NCBI GenBank assembly: GCA_040112665.1
Contig: CP157796.1
Location: 122,813-186,812 of the forward strand
Length of the DNA stretch: 64,000 nt
DNA from: Oceanicaulis sp.
GTDB taxonomy: Bacteria; Pseudomonadota; Alphaproteobacteria; Caulobacterales; Maricaulaceae
Reading direction: 5' to 3'
A model generated the notes under the pieces. That model ran no database searches, was not told the origin of the DNA, and saw nothing but the letters and a program-made list of their open reading frames with translations. The position numbers and the translations under genes were made by a program. Below, in pieces: positions 17,193 to 26,581 of this stretch (the first letter of the stretch is position 1; each line of letters begins with the position of its first letter).

Positions 17193-19939
17193 AACAGGCC
17201 GAGCGTCGAGCTTCCGCCGCCGCCGCCCAGAAGTCTCTGAAGGCCGGCCTGATAGTTCGCGACTTGGGCGGAGAGATAGGCGGGAACCGTCCCGCCGCGC
17301 TTGCCCGCCTGGGGACCGTCCAGCAGCGCTTTCAGCGCCGGGTCGATCGTCAGCTCGCGATAGGCGCGCTGGATCTTCGACTGGGCCTCGGTCAGCGCCT
17401 CGGTCGCCGCCAGAGCGGCGTCGCGATCGAGAATGGACAGGCGCGCGGGCAGTTCCAGCGCGAAGACTTTCGGCGCATCGGCCGTCGTATCGCCGCCGTC
17501 CAGCAGCGAGGGCTTGCCGCGGACCGTGCCCTCGGGAAGTCCCAGCCCTTGCAGGGCGTCGCGGCCTTCCGAGCCGCGCGAAAGCGTGATGGTGACGCCT
17601 TCCTTGGGCGTGATCCGCAGCATGTCGCCGTCTTTCGAGCGGCGCACGTCGGCGGTGCCGTCCAGCACCAGCGCGGCGTTCAGCTTGAAGCTCAGAGAGC
17701 GCATGGTCTCGTTGGCGGCGATCTCGATCTTTTTCTTCCGCCCCCCGTCGACCGAGACATAGAAGAAATCGCCCTCGCGCACCGAGGAGCGCGCGGTGAT
17801 CACACGGGTGTCGGAATAGACGACCGAGCGCGAGGGGAAACCCATTTTAGAAAGCGCGCCGTCGCCGGTGGGATCGACCACCACGCCTGCGGCTTCAGCC
17901 AGCCCGCCGCGGCCCGAGATCTGCCGGCTCCATTCGCGCGCCCCGGTCAGCGCGTCGAACCCGGCCGCAAACGCGTTGCGCGCGCCGTCGAGCGTGCCGC
18001 CGGGCAGTGCGCCGGTCGTCTTGCCGGCCAGATACACCTTGCCGTTCGAGACCGCGACCGAACTCGCCGCGTCTTCGTCGGCCGTGCCCAGAAAGCTCGT
18101 ATATTCCGTCCCGTCTACAGCGCCGGTGTCGGCCAGGCGCACGAGGAAGGCATCGCGCCCGCCCTGATTGGCGGCGACGACCGCACCCGAGGCGAAAGCC
18201 GCGCCGGCGGACCCTGAAAGGTAGACGCCGCCGTCCGCATCCGCCGCGACCCCGCCGATTCGCCCGCCGTCGAGCGACCCGAGATCGCGGCGCCAGACCG
18301 GCGCGCCGGTCCCGTCGTCTCCGGCGGCGTATTTCGTGATCACCGCCCGGCCGTCCACTTCGCTGGCGACGATCAGACCGCCGTCGGCAGCCATCGTGGT
18401 CGCGCGCACGCGTTCGGTCCCTGCGCCCGCCTCGGCGGCGCGGGTGTAAAGCGTCGTGCCGTCGGCGGCGATGGCGCGGACATAGCCGTCCGTGCCGCCC
18501 TGGCTCTGAACCCCGCCGATCGCCGATTTCGCTTCGCCGGAGACGTAGACCGTGCCGTCCGCGCCCACCGAGACGGCGTTCGCGCGATCGTCCGCGGTCC
18601 CGCCGAAGCGCCGCGCCCACTGCTCGACGCCCTCGGCGGTGTATTTCACCACCAGAGAGTCAGACCCGCCCAGCGCAGTGGTCTCGCCCAGCGCGCCTGT
18701 GACCGAACCGGCGACGATGACGTTTCCGCTGGCGTCGACAGCGACCGACGCGCCCTCCGCCGAGCCCGCCGCGCCCAGCGTGCGGGTCCAGATCTTCTTG
18801 CCCGTGGAGTCCCAGCGCTGCAGGACCAGGTCCTGCTCGCCCTTGATCGCCTGACCGTCCACCGCCGAATTCGTACGTCCGACCACGTAGATCGCGCCGT
18901 CCGCGCCGCGCGCGGTGGCCACCACGGTGAGCGGGTTGGAGGTCGTGCTGGTCTTGGTCTCCCCGTCCTCTGTCGTGGTCTCGGTGACGGTGGGGTCGGC
19001 CTCGATGCGGCGGGCGAAATCAAAGCTTCCGCCCGAGGCCAGATCGGTCCAGCGCACCAGCTGGCCGCCTGCGGTCTCGTCCGCGCCGGAGACCCCGGCG
19101 GTCCAGACCGCCGGAGCGCCTGCGGTTTCGGTGAAGCTGACCTTCTCGGTCAGCACGCCCTTGATCTCGAAGCCCCAGCTGTTTCCGGCGATCACGCCGT
19201 TCTCGTCGGGCGTGCCGATCTTCACCCGCTCGATCCGGCTGATCATGCCGGCCGCTTCGAGCTGCGTGTTCACATGGGCGGCGACATTGTCGAGCGTTCG
19301 CGGCGTCGCGCCCATGTCGGCGAGATCGACGGCGATCGGCGTGTCGACGCCGTTCTTGCGCACCGAGATCGTGAAACGCACATCGCCGGTCAGCCCGGCG
19401 ACCTCGGCGTCGAACGCGCCCTCGTGGATCGCGCCGCCGACATAGCGGGATTCCCCGCGCTTGATGGCGAGCGCGCTCTCGGCCTTGGCGAGGTCCTCGC
19501 CCTTGACCACGCTGACGCCTTCAAGGTCCAGACCTTCGAAGAAGCTGTCGAGCTGGGCCAGGCCTTCGGTGAAGCGGCGGCTCCAGAACGCCCGATCGGT
19601 GTCGCTGGCGGTCTTCTCGCCCGCCGCGCTCGACAGCGCCTGAAGCTTGCGGATCCCCTGATGCAGGGCGAACAGCTTCTTCTCGTCTTCGCTGACGTCG
19701 AGATCGGAAAAGGCGCTGAGCCGGGAGTCGAAGAATCGGCCGTCGGCCAGCACGTCGCGGCGCAGGGTTTCCAGCGCGACGATCTCGCCGCGCGGATCCC
19801 AGGGCGGCAGCACGTCCGAGGAGCGCTGTGCGCCGCTCGCGGTCTGGACGGGCGCAGCCGTGCGCGCGGAGTTCAGAGCCAGACTCTGCGCCGCGCGCGC
19901 GCCGTACCAGGCGCCCAGAAGATCGACCGAGAACACCAT
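17189..19939 (-). CDS. FlaEY-like flagellar locus protein with SBBP-type repeats
   Basis: 916 residues, no classic signal peptide. Residues about 170-240 hold a flagellin/FliD-type insert (ISVRKNGVDTPIAVDLAD ... LDNVAAHVNTQLEAAG). The centre (roughly 310-640) is a chain of repeats such as DASGNVIVAGSVTGALG, DGTVYVSGEAKSAIGG and DGGVYLSGSAGAAFASG, the SBBP/beta-propeller pattern. The C-terminal part has a second FliD-like segment and ends in helical AQVANYQAGLQRLLG. In Caulobacter a large FlaEY protein is encoded next to the flagellins and affects filament assembly; size, content and place suggest a homologue. Possibly exported through the flagellar system. The name is inference. Confidence 0.6.
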   Translation of the reverse strand: MVFSVDLLGAWYGARAAQSLALNSARTAAPVQTASGAQRSSDVLPPWDPRGEIVALETLRRDVLADGRFFDSRLSAFSDLDVSEDEKKLFALHQGIRKLQALSSAAGEKTASDTDRAFWSRRFTEGLAQLDSFFEGLDLEGVSVVKGEDLAKAESALAIKRGESRYVGGAIHEGAFDAEVAGLTGDVRFTISVRKNGVDTPIAVDLADMGATPRTLDNVAAHVNTQLEAAGMISRIERVKIGTPDENGVIAGNSWGFEIKGVLTEKVSFTETAGAPAVWTAGVSGADETAGGQLVRWTDLASGGSFDFARRIEADPTVTETTTEDGETKTSTTSNPLTVVATARGADGAIYVVGRTNSAVDGQAIKGEQDLVLQRWDSTGKKIWTRTLGAAGSAEGASVAVDASGNVIVAGSVTGALGETTALGGSDSLVVKYTAEGVEQWARRFGGTADDRANAVSVGADGTVYVSGEAKSAIGGVQSQGGTDGYVRAIAADGTTLYTRAAEAGAGTERVRATTMAADGGLIVASEVDGRAVITKYAAGDDGTGAPVWRRDLGSLDGGRIGGVAADADGGVYLSGSAGAAFASGAVVAANQGGRDAFLVRLADTGAVDGTEYTSFLGTADEDAASSVAVSNGKVYLAGKTTGALPGGTLDGARNAFAAGFDALTGAREWSRQISGRGGLAEAAGVVVDPTGDGALSKMGFPSRSVVYSDTRVITARSSVREGDFFYVSVDGGRKKKIEIAANETMRSLSFKLNAALVLDGTADVRRSKDGDMLRITPKEGVTITLSRGSEGRDALQGLGLPEGTVRGKPSLLDGGDTTADAPKVFALELPARLSILDRDAALAATEALTEAQSKIQRAYRELTIDPALKALLDGPQAGKRGGTVPAYLSAQVANYQAGLQRLLGGGGGSSTLGLF

Positions 19940-20042
19940 CGCTCCGCGTCCTTATCCCGGCGTGACGCACCACGCCGAGCCAAGCCGAATCGATACCCCG
20001 GCCGGAGAAAACAAATCGTTAGGAAACGCGGTGAACGAAGCG

Positions 20043-20828
20043 CTACGCGGCGAGGCCCAGCGGCACGGGCCGGGTCTGCCGGGTGGCGGGATAATCCGCC
20101 GAAAGCCGGGCGGCGTCGCACTGGCCTGCGTTGATCGCCACGATGTCCGGGCGCCTGAGGCACAGCCCTGCGAGCTCGGCAGCGCCGGCGGTTGCCGCGC
20201 GCTCGCCCATCGCCTCGAACACGGCGCGGAAGAAGGCGAGGTCTTCAGGCTTGTCGAGCGTCCATCTCAGCCGCTCCAGCCCGCCGCCCGGACCGCGCAG
20301 ATTGACGTGGGACAGCCGGGGATGATTGCGGATCCAGGGCGTGACGTGCTCGCGCTCGAACGGATCGGCGGCCTTGCGGTCGGCCTCGAAAAGCAGCTCG
20401 GCGGAGAACGCCTCGCAGTCGAGCCCGTGAGGAAACAGCGCCGGTGCGTTGTTGCTGGCGTAGTCCGCGCGGCTGTCTTTCAGAAGCGACAGAACCCCGC
20501 CGGCGAGCACCGGATCGATGAAGGGGCAGTCGGAGGTGATGCGCATCACCGTGTCCGCGCCCGCCTCGCGGGCGGCCCTGGCGTAGCGCGAGAGCACGTC
20601 GTGCTCGTCGCCGCGCACGACCATGACGCCGTTATCGGCGGCTTCTTCGGCGACGGGATCGTTTTCAGCGGTGTCGGGGATCGCGCAGACCACCAGGTCG
20701 ACGCCGGGAATCGTCTTGCAGCGATTGAGGCAGCGAGCCAGCGCGGTCTTCGCGCCGAGATCTTCGAGCACCTTGCCCGGAAGCCGGGTCGAGCCCATCC
20801 GGGCCTGCACGATCACGGCGCTGGTCAT
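20043..20828 (-). CDS. pseF: Pseudaminic acid cytidylyltransferase (PseF/SpsF type)
   Basis: 261 residues. The N-terminal motif VIVQARMGSTRLPGKVL and the RITSDCPFIDP block are those of SpsF-type cytidylyltransferases that activate nonulosonic or related sugars with CTP. In this locus the substrate should be pseudaminic acid, giving CMP-Pse, the donor used on flagellin. It is divergent from pseB. In Caulobacter nomenclature this is the FlmC step. The alternative, an SpsF protein with another sugar, is less likely next to pseB, pseG, pseI and pseC. Confidence 0.78.
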   Translation of the reverse strand: MTSAVIVQARMGSTRLPGKVLEDLGAKTALARCLNRCKTIPGVDLVVCAIPDTAENDPVAEEAADNGVMVVRGDEHDVLSRYARAAREAGADTVMRITSDCPFIDPVLAGGVLSLLKDSRADYASNNAPALFPHGLDCEAFSAELLFEADRKAADPFEREHVTPWIRNHPRLSHVNLRGPGGGLERLRWTLDKPEDLAFFRAVFEAMGERAATAGAAELAGLCLRRPDIVAINAGQCDAARLSADYPATRQTRPVPLGLAA

Positions 20829-20876
20829 AGCCTCATCCCCCTCGAGACCGAACGCCCTGATCCTCGTTTACATCGC

Positions 20877-20892
20877 CTAACGCGGCGTTAAC
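20877..20892. promoter_or_regulatory. CtrA-like box between pseF and pseB
   Basis: CTAA, seven bases, TTAACC: one mismatch from the CtrA consensus TTAA-N7-TTAAC, about 54 bases before the pseB ATG and 50 before pseF. A weaker match than the fliX box; may be chance. Confidence 0.35.
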
Positions 20893-20945
20893 CGGCGGCG
20901 GCGGATCGTTAATCCAGTTCGAATCATCGCCCGCGAGGCTCCGCC

Positions 20946-22013
20946 ATGGCCAAAGCCGCCACAGACGCCGTCGACCAGCTCTTCATCGGGCGCGATTTCG
21001 CCGACCGGCGCATGAATCTCGACGGCAAGACGATCCTGGTGACCGGCGGGACCGGCTCGTTCGGGACCTGCTTCACCGAGACCGTTCTGCGCGAGTTCAA
21101 GCCGAAAAAGCTGATCATCTTCTCGCGCGACGAGCTCAAGCAGTACGAGATGGCCCAGCGCTTCGACCCGGCCGTACACAAATGCCTGCGCTATTTCATC
21201 GGCGACGTACGCGACGAGGCGCGGCTGGACATGGCGATGCGCGAGGTCGACGTGGTGGTGCACGCCGCCGCGCTCAAGCACGTGCCGATCGCGGAATACA
21301 ATCCGTTCGAGTGCATCAAGACCAACGTCATAGGCGCGCAGAACGTGGTCAGCGCGGCGATCAAGCGCGGGGTGAAACATGTCGTCGCCCTGTCCACCGA
21401 CAAGGCGGCGAGCCCGATCAATCTGTACGGCGCCTCGAAGCTGGCGTCGGACAAGATCTTCACCGCCGCCCAGGCGATGGGCGGAGGGAACGGACCGGTC
21501 TTCTCGGTCGTGCGCTACGGCAACGTGGTCGGCTCGCGCGGTTCGGTCGTGCCGTTCTTCAAGAAGCTCGTCGCCGAAGGCGCCGATCACCTGCCCATCA
21601 CCGACGAGCGCATGACCCGGTTCTGGATCACCCTGCCCCAGGGCGTGAATTTCGTGCTCTCCGCGCTGGGCATGGCAAAGGGCGGCGAAGTGTTCGTGCC
21701 GAGAATCCCCTCCATGGCCACGGTCGATCTCGCCCGCTCCATCGCGCCGGAACTACCCCACAAGGTGGTCGGCATCCGCCCCGGCGAGAAGCTGCACGAG
21801 GTGATGGTGCCCGAGGACGACGCGCGCACCACCGTGGAGATCGACGACCGCTACGTCATCCTGCCCGGCCATGACGCGCGGGTGCGCGAGGCCTGGCTCG
21901 CCGACGGCGCACTGCCCGTGGCCGAAGGCTTCGCCTACGCCTCGAACACCAATCCCGAACGCCTCGACGCGCGGGCACTGCAGAGCCTTTTGCAGGCCCG
22001 GCTCGCCGGCTAG
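20946..22013 (+). CDS. pseB: UDP-GlcNAc 4,6-dehydratase (inverting)
   Basis: 355 residues. First step of pseudaminic acid synthesis: UDP-GlcNAc to the 4-keto-L-arabino sugar. NAD fold TILVTGGTGSFGTCF and the catalytic block STDKAASPINLYGASK (Asp-Lys with Tyr-x-x-x-Lys) identify PseB rather than the hexameric retaining enzymes. GAGG lies eight bases before the ATG used; a shorter start 22 codons in (MNLDGKT) would match the usual N-terminus and cannot be excluded. Begins the pseB-pseG-formyltransferase-pseI operon. Confidence 0.93.
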   Translation: MAKAATDAVDQLFIGRDFADRRMNLDGKTILVTGGTGSFGTCFTETVLREFKPKKLIIFSRDELKQYEMAQRFDPAVHKCLRYFIGDVRDEARLDMAMREVDVVVHAAALKHVPIAEYNPFECIKTNVIGAQNVVSAAIKRGVKHVVALSTDKAASPINLYGASKLASDKIFTAAQAMGGGNGPVFSVVRYGNVVGSRGSVVPFFKKLVAEGADHLPITDERMTRFWITLPQGVNFVLSALGMAKGGEVFVPRIPSMATVDLARSIAPELPHKVVGIRPGEKLHEVMVPEDDARTTVEIDDRYVILPGHDARVREAWLADGALPVAEGFAYASNTNPERLDARALQSLLQARLAG

Positions 22014-22016
22014 GCG

Positions 22017-23054
22017 ATGGGCGCGCCGCGCGTCCTCTTCCGCTGCGACGCCGGCCCCGAGATCGGCGGGGGCCATGTCATGCGCTGCCTGACATTGGCG
22101 AACGAACTTGCGAGCCGCGGCGCGGAGATCGCCTTTTGCGTCAATGACGGCGCAGAAAAGACCGCGCCGGCGCTGGCCGGGGCGGGCTACGCCGTGATCG
22201 GAACGAGCGACGAGCGGCCCCGCCTGCCTGAAAGCTGGACGAGCGCGGACCTTCTCGTGCTGGACCGCTATGACGCGGACCGCGCTGAAATGACGGCCGC
22301 GCGCCGCCTCGCGCCGCGCCTTGTCGTCATCGACGATCTCGCAAACCGGCCGCTCGACGCCGATCTGGTGATCAATCCCAATCCCGCCGACGGGCCGGAC
22401 GCCCATGACGGCCTGCTCGCGCCCGGCACGCCCGTGCTCGCCGGCGCCGCGCAAGCGCTGATCCGTCCTGAGTTCGCCGCCGCACGCTTCGCCGCGCTCG
22501 AACGCCGGGCCGAAGGCGGCCACGTTCGCCGCGTGCTGGTCAGCCTGGGGCTCAGCGATGTCGGCGGCGTCACAGCGCGCGCGGTCGAGGGCGTGAGGCG
22601 GGCTCTGCCGGACACGCTGATCGACGTCGTAATCGGGGCGCATGCGCCCAGCCGCGACGCGCTGGAGGCGCGGGCCGCAGCCGATCCGAGCCTCACCGTC
22701 ACGATTAACGCGACGGACATGGCCGCCCGCTGCGCTGCGGCAGATCTCGCCGTCGGTGCGGGCGGTCAGTCCGCGCTGGAGCGCTGCGTGACCGGCCTGC
22801 CCGGCGTGATCGTCGTTCTGGCCGAGAACCAGCGCCGCGCCGCAGCCGGCATCGCCGGTCAGGGCGCGGCGATCGCGCTCGAAGACGGACCGGATCTCGC
22901 CGCCAGACTGGCGCCCCTGCTCACGACGCTCGCCTCGGACGCAGAGGCGCGTCAGGCGATGAGCCGGGCGGCGTCGGCGGCCTGCGACGGTCACGGCGCG
23001 GCGCGGGCGGCTGATGCGATCGAGCAGCTGCTGAACGGAGCGCGGGCGGCGTGA
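22017..23054 (+). CDS. pseG: UDP-2,4-diacetamido-trideoxy-altropyranose hydrolase
   Basis: 345 residues. PseG removes UDP from the diacetamido sugar before condensation with PEP. N-terminal VLFRCDAGPEIGGGHVMRCL carries the catalytic His in GGGHVMR; the C-terminal GT-B-like half has VGAGGQSALERCVTGLPGVIV, the UDP-binding region. Starts three bases after the pseB stop and overlaps the next gene by four bases, so the operon is tightly packed. Confidence 0.9.
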   Translation: MGAPRVLFRCDAGPEIGGGHVMRCLTLANELASRGAEIAFCVNDGAEKTAPALAGAGYAVIGTSDERPRLPESWTSADLLVLDRYDADRAEMTAARRLAPRLVVIDDLANRPLDADLVINPNPADGPDAHDGLLAPGTPVLAGAAQALIRPEFAAARFAALERRAEGGHVRRVLVSLGLSDVGGVTARAVEGVRRALPDTLIDVVIGAHAPSRDALEARAAADPSLTVTINATDMAARCAAADLAVGAGGQSALERCVTGLPGVIVVLAENQRRAAAGIAGQGAAIALEDGPDLAARLAPLLTTLASDAEARQAMSRAASAACDGHGAARAADAIEQLLNGARAA

Positions 23055-23638
23055 CGACGCTCATTCTCTCTCCCTATCCCGAAGCGCTCGGGATCGAGGA
23101 TGCGGTGGTCGCCGATCCGGACGGCGACGTACTCGCTCAGGCCCAAACGGCCGGCGCGGAGCACCTGGTGGTCTACGGCTGGCGGAAGATCCTGCGCGGG
23201 GCGGTGCTGGAGCGGTATGCAGGCCGGATCGTCAATCTGCACATCTCACTGCTGCCGCATAATCGCGGCGCGGACCCCAATTTCTGGTCCTGGTTCGACG
23301 CGACGCCCAAGGGCGTCAGCGTGCATCTGATCGATGCGGGCGTGGACACAGGCCCCGTGCTGATCCAGGCCGAGGCGCAATTCTCGCCAGGCCCGATGAC
23401 GCTCGCCAGCACCTATGCCGTCCTCCGGACGCAGGTCGAATCCCTGTTTAACGCCGCCTGGCCGGACATCCGCGCCGGACGGCTCGCACCGCGCGCCCAG
23501 CCCGCCCCCGGACCCCGCCCGCGCAAGGCGGCTGAAAAGACGGTCTGGATGAGCAGACTCAGCGCAGGCTGGGACACGCCGGTGAGCGAAGTCGAAGCCT
23601 TGGGCCGGCAGGCCCGGCGAGAGCGAGAGGAACGATGA
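23051..23638 (+). CDS. Formyltransferase-fold protein in the pse operon
   Basis: 195 residues starting with GTG (GTGA overlaps the pseG stop). The sequence has the methionyl-tRNA/sugar formyltransferase active-site set: Asn and His in IVNLHISLLPHNRGADPN and Asp in LIDAGVDTGPVLIQ. It lacks the long C-terminal domain of Fmt. Placed between pseG and pseI, where other bacteria keep the GNAT acetyltransferase PseH, which I do not find in the window. It may N-formylate an amino sugar of the pathway, giving a formamido pseudaminic acid. This is inference from motif and context. Confidence 0.72.
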   Translation: MTTLILSPYPEALGIEDAVVADPDGDVLAQAQTAGAEHLVVYGWRKILRGAVLERYAGRIVNLHISLLPHNRGADPNFWSWFDATPKGVSVHLIDAGVDTGPVLIQAEAQFSPGPMTLASTYAVLRTQVESLFNAAWPDIRAGRLAPRAQPAPGPRPRKAAEKTVWMSRLSAGWDTPVSEVEALGRQARREREER

Positions 23639-24705
23639 TGAGCGCGACAGTGACCCTCGACGGCCGCGAGATCGGCCCGGGCCGGCCGCCCTATATCGTC
23701 GCGGAGATGAGCGCCAATCATCTGGGCTCGCTCGACCGCGCGCTCGAGATGATCGCGGTCGCCGCGGACTGCGGCGCGGACGCGGTGAAGATCCAGACCT
23801 ACACCCCCGACACGATCACGCTGAACTGCGACCGGCCCGAATTCATGCTCGAGGAGGGCCGCTGGGCGGGCCGGACGCTGCACGATCTCTACAGCGAGGC
23901 CCAGACCCCGTTCGAATGGCACGCAGCCATGTTCGAGCGCGCGCGCGAGGTGGGGATCACGCTGTTCTCCGCCCCGTTCGACCATAGCGCGGTCGACCTC
24001 CTGCAGTCGCTCGACGCGCCCGCCTACAAGATCGCGAGCTTCGAGGTGGTCGATCTGCCGCTGATCCGGCGCTGCGCGGGCACGGGCAAGCCGATGATCC
24101 TCTCCACCGGCACGGCCAATCTCGGCGAGATCGCCGAAGCGGTCCGCGCGGCGCGCGAGGCGGGCTGCAAGGAGCTGATCGTTCTGCACTGCGTGTCGGA
24201 CTATCCGGCGAATTTCGCCGACGCCGACCTCAGAACCCTTGTTCATCTCGGAGAAGCGTTCGGGGTACCGGCCGGGCTGTCCGATCACACGCCCGGCACG
24301 GCGGCGGCGGTGGCGGCCACCGCGCTGGGCGCGGCGCTGATCGAAAAGCATTTCACGCTGAAGCGCGCCGACGGCGGGCCGGATTCGGCCTTCTCGCTGG
24401 AGCCCGACGAGCTCAAACGGCTGGTCAAAGACACGCGTAACGCCCGCGCCGCTCTGGGCCGCGTGCGCTATGACCTCGCAGGCTCTGAAGGCGCGTATCT
24501 CAAGCTCCGGCGCAGCCTCTACGTCACCGCGCCCATCAAAAAGGGCGAGACGCTGAGCGAGAAGAACGTGCGCTCGGTGCGTCCCGGCTACGGCCTTCAT
24601 CCCCGCCATTATGAGACCGTGCTGGGCCGCAAGGCGGCGCGGGATCTGGCCTTCGGCGAACCGCTGGACTGGTCGGCGATCGAAGGCGACGCGCCGCGCG
24701 ACTAG
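23635..24705 (+). CDS. pseI: Pseudaminic acid synthase
   Basis: 356 residues, NeuB family. Condenses the 6-deoxy-diacetamido-altrose with PEP. The TIM-barrel part has IVAEMSANHLGSLDRAL, AVKIQTYTPDTIT, ILSTGTANL, VLHCVSDYP and GLSDHTPGT; the C-terminal SAF (antifreeze-like) domain runs from about residue 290 (LYVTAPIKKGETLSEKNVRS). Two ATGs in tandem; the first overlaps the previous stop. The stop overlaps pseC, which is on the other strand. Confidence 0.93.
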   Translation: MMSATVTLDGREIGPGRPPYIVAEMSANHLGSLDRALEMIAVAADCGADAVKIQTYTPDTITLNCDRPEFMLEEGRWAGRTLHDLYSEAQTPFEWHAAMFERAREVGITLFSAPFDHSAVDLLQSLDAPAYKIASFEVVDLPLIRRCAGTGKPMILSTGTANLGEIAEAVRAAREAGCKELIVLHCVSDYPANFADADLRTLVHLGEAFGVPAGLSDHTPGTAAAVAATALGAALIEKHFTLKRADGGPDSAFSLEPDELKRLVKDTRNARAALGRVRYDLAGSEGAYLKLRRSLYVTAPIKKGETLSEKNVRSVRPGYGLHPRHYETVLGRKAARDLAFGEPLDWSAIEGDAPRD

Positions 24706-25874
24706 AGCCCCAGGGCCGACTTCAGCGCACCAGCGACGCGCGCCACGTCACCGTCTTCCATGTCCGGATAAAGCGGCAGGGACAGGGTCTTTTCGTAATA
24801 CGCCCGCGCGCCGGGCAGATCGGTCTCGCCATACCGCGCGACGTAGAAGGGCTGGTCGGAGACCGGCACGTAGTGGACCTGGCTGCCGATCCCGCGCGCG
24901 CGCAGCCGCTCCATGACGACCGCACGGCTCACGCCGGCCTCTGCAAACTCGATCGCGACGTTCATCAGATGCCGGCAGGCGTCGACGCCGGGCTGAACGG
25001 CGGGCGCTTTCACCAGCGGCGCGAGCGGCGCCAGCGCCTCGCGATAGAGCGCGGTCAGCTTGCGGCGGCGCCCGGCGAACTGCGGCAGGCGGGCGAGCTG
25101 GGAGCGGGCCAGCGCGGCGTTTAGATCGGGGATGCGGTAGTTCCAGCCCAGATCCTGCATCTCATAGGCCCAGGGCTCGGCCCGGCCGTCGAAGCGGTAG
25201 AAATTCCCCGCCTCGCGCTCCACGCCGTGGCTGCGCATGCGCGCCATGCGGCCGGCCAGCGCCGGATCGCGGGTCGTCGCCATGCCTCCCTCTCCCGCCG
25301 CGATGGTCTTGACCGGGTGAAACGAGAAGGTCGCCGCATCCGACCTTGCGCAGGCGCCGGCCTGCCCGTCCGGCCCCACTGTGCCCAGCGCATGGCAGCT
25401 GTCCTCGACGATCTTCAGCCCCGCCGCCCGGGCGACCGGTTCGATCGCCGCCATGTCGCACAGCGCGCCGGCGAGATGGACTGGCAGCACGGCGCGGGCG
25501 CGAGATCCGGCGCGGTGAAGCGCGTCTTTCAGCGTGTCGGCGGTCAGAAGCCCGGTCTCGGGATCGGTGTCGGCGAAGACCACGTCTGCGCCGCAATAGA
25601 CCGCCGCGTTCGCGGTCGCCAGAAACGTGACCGCCGGCACGATGCAGACATCGCCCGGCCCGACCCCCAGCCCGGCCAGCGCCAGATGAAGTGCGGCGGT
25701 CGCGGAGTTGCACGCCACAGCGTGCGGCGCCCCGACAGCGCTGGCGAACTCGCCTTCAAGGGCCGGGATTTCTGGGCCGGTGGTCAGAAACCCGCTATTG
25801 AGCGCGCGGGCGAGCGCGTCGAGATCGCTCTGGTCGACTGACTGGCGGCCATAAGGGAGGAAATCGTCGCTCAT
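24702..25874 (-). CDS. pseC: UDP-4-amino-4,6-dideoxy-altrosamine transaminase
   Basis: 390 residues, DegT/DnrJ/EryC1 aminotransferase family. The PLP lysine is in FSFHPVKTIAAGEGGMATT; other family blocks are VACNSATAALHLALAGLG and VEDSCHALG. Transfers an amino group from glutamate to the 4-keto product of PseB. It is on the minus strand with the flagellins and the methylase, converging with pseI, so expression of the second pathway step is separated from pseB. Confidence 0.9.
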   Translation of the reverse strand: MSDDFLPYGRQSVDQSDLDALARALNSGFLTTGPEIPALEGEFASAVGAPHAVACNSATAALHLALAGLGVGPGDVCIVPAVTFLATANAAVYCGADVVFADTDPETGLLTADTLKDALHRAGSRARAVLPVHLAGALCDMAAIEPVARAAGLKIVEDSCHALGTVGPDGQAGACARSDAATFSFHPVKTIAAGEGGMATTRDPALAGRMARMRSHGVEREAGNFYRFDGRAEPWAYEMQDLGWNYRIPDLNAALARSQLARLPQFAGRRRKLTALYREALAPLAPLVKAPAVQPGVDACRHLMNVAIEFAEAGVSRAVVMERLRARGIGSQVHYVPVSDQPFYVARYGETDLPGARAYYEKTLSLPLYPDMEDGDVARVAGALKSALGL

Positions 25875-25925
25875 CGCTGGCCCGGCCTCTTCAAGGACGC
25901 GCGCATCCTCGCCTGAGTCGCCGCT

Positions 25926-26558
25926 TCAGCCCTGAGGCTTTTCGAAGACCTGCCAGGTGATGTCGTCGAAGCTCGTGTCCTTCGACCAGGCGAAGCCGTA
26001 GCCCCGGCAGACGAGCTCGGGATGGCGGTCGAGATAGAACTTCCCGAAATCGCGCTTGAAGAGATAGCCGGTCTCGCCGCGATACTCGAGCGCTTCGGGG
26101 CGCGGCGAGAAATACTCTCCGCACACCACCCAGCGCCGCGACACGCGGCAGATCTCGTCCACCGCCGCGCCCAGATCGTCGGGATGGATATGGATGAGCA
26201 CGCCGGTGGTGAACACGAGATCGAACGCGCCGTCCTCGAACGGCAGGGCCTGCGCCGAGCCGTCCACGATGTCGCCAGCGGCAGCGACGCCGGAGGCCTT
26301 CACCCGCTCACGCGCCGCAGCGTTGGGTTCGACCGCGGCCAGGCGAGCGCCGGTCAGCGCGGACAGGGCGTGCAGATTGATCCCCTCGTTGCAGCCGACT
26401 TCGAGGACGGAGGCCGGCGGCGCGCCGGCCATGACCTTGAACATCTCCGCCCAGACGCCCAGCCGGCCGCGGACCGCGTCCGCGCTGACCGCGCAGCGAT
26501 CCGTGTAGGCGTCGCCGAACGCGCCGCGCCAGAATTTCAGCTGGTCGGTCTCGGCCAT
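25926..26558 (-). CDS. Pseudaminic-acid-associated SAM methyltransferase
   Basis: 210 residues, class I methyltransferase: SAM motif I is SVLEVGCNEGINLHAL (about 60-75), followed by FTTGVLIHIHPDDL. N-terminal FWRGAFGDAYTDR is typical of the group named pseudaminic acid biosynthesis-associated methylase (TIGR03587). It could methylate the sugar or its acyl group. Lies 23 bases after the flagellin gene; its GGGAGG ribosome site is in the 3' arm of the hairpin GCCTCTC-TGA-GGGAGGC, which might dampen translation in the flagellin transcript. Confidence 0.8.
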   Translation of the reverse strand: MAETDQLKFWRGAFGDAYTDRCAVSADAVRGRLGVWAEMFKVMAGAPPASVLEVGCNEGINLHALSALTGARLAAVEPNAAARERVKASGVAAAGDIVDGSAQALPFEDGAFDLVFTTGVLIHIHPDDLGAAVDEICRVSRRWVVCGEYFSPRPEALEYRGETGYLFKRDFGKFYLDRHPELVCRGYGFAWSKDTSFDDITWQVFEKPQG

Positions 26559-26581
26559 GGCGGGCCTCCCTCAGAGAGGCT

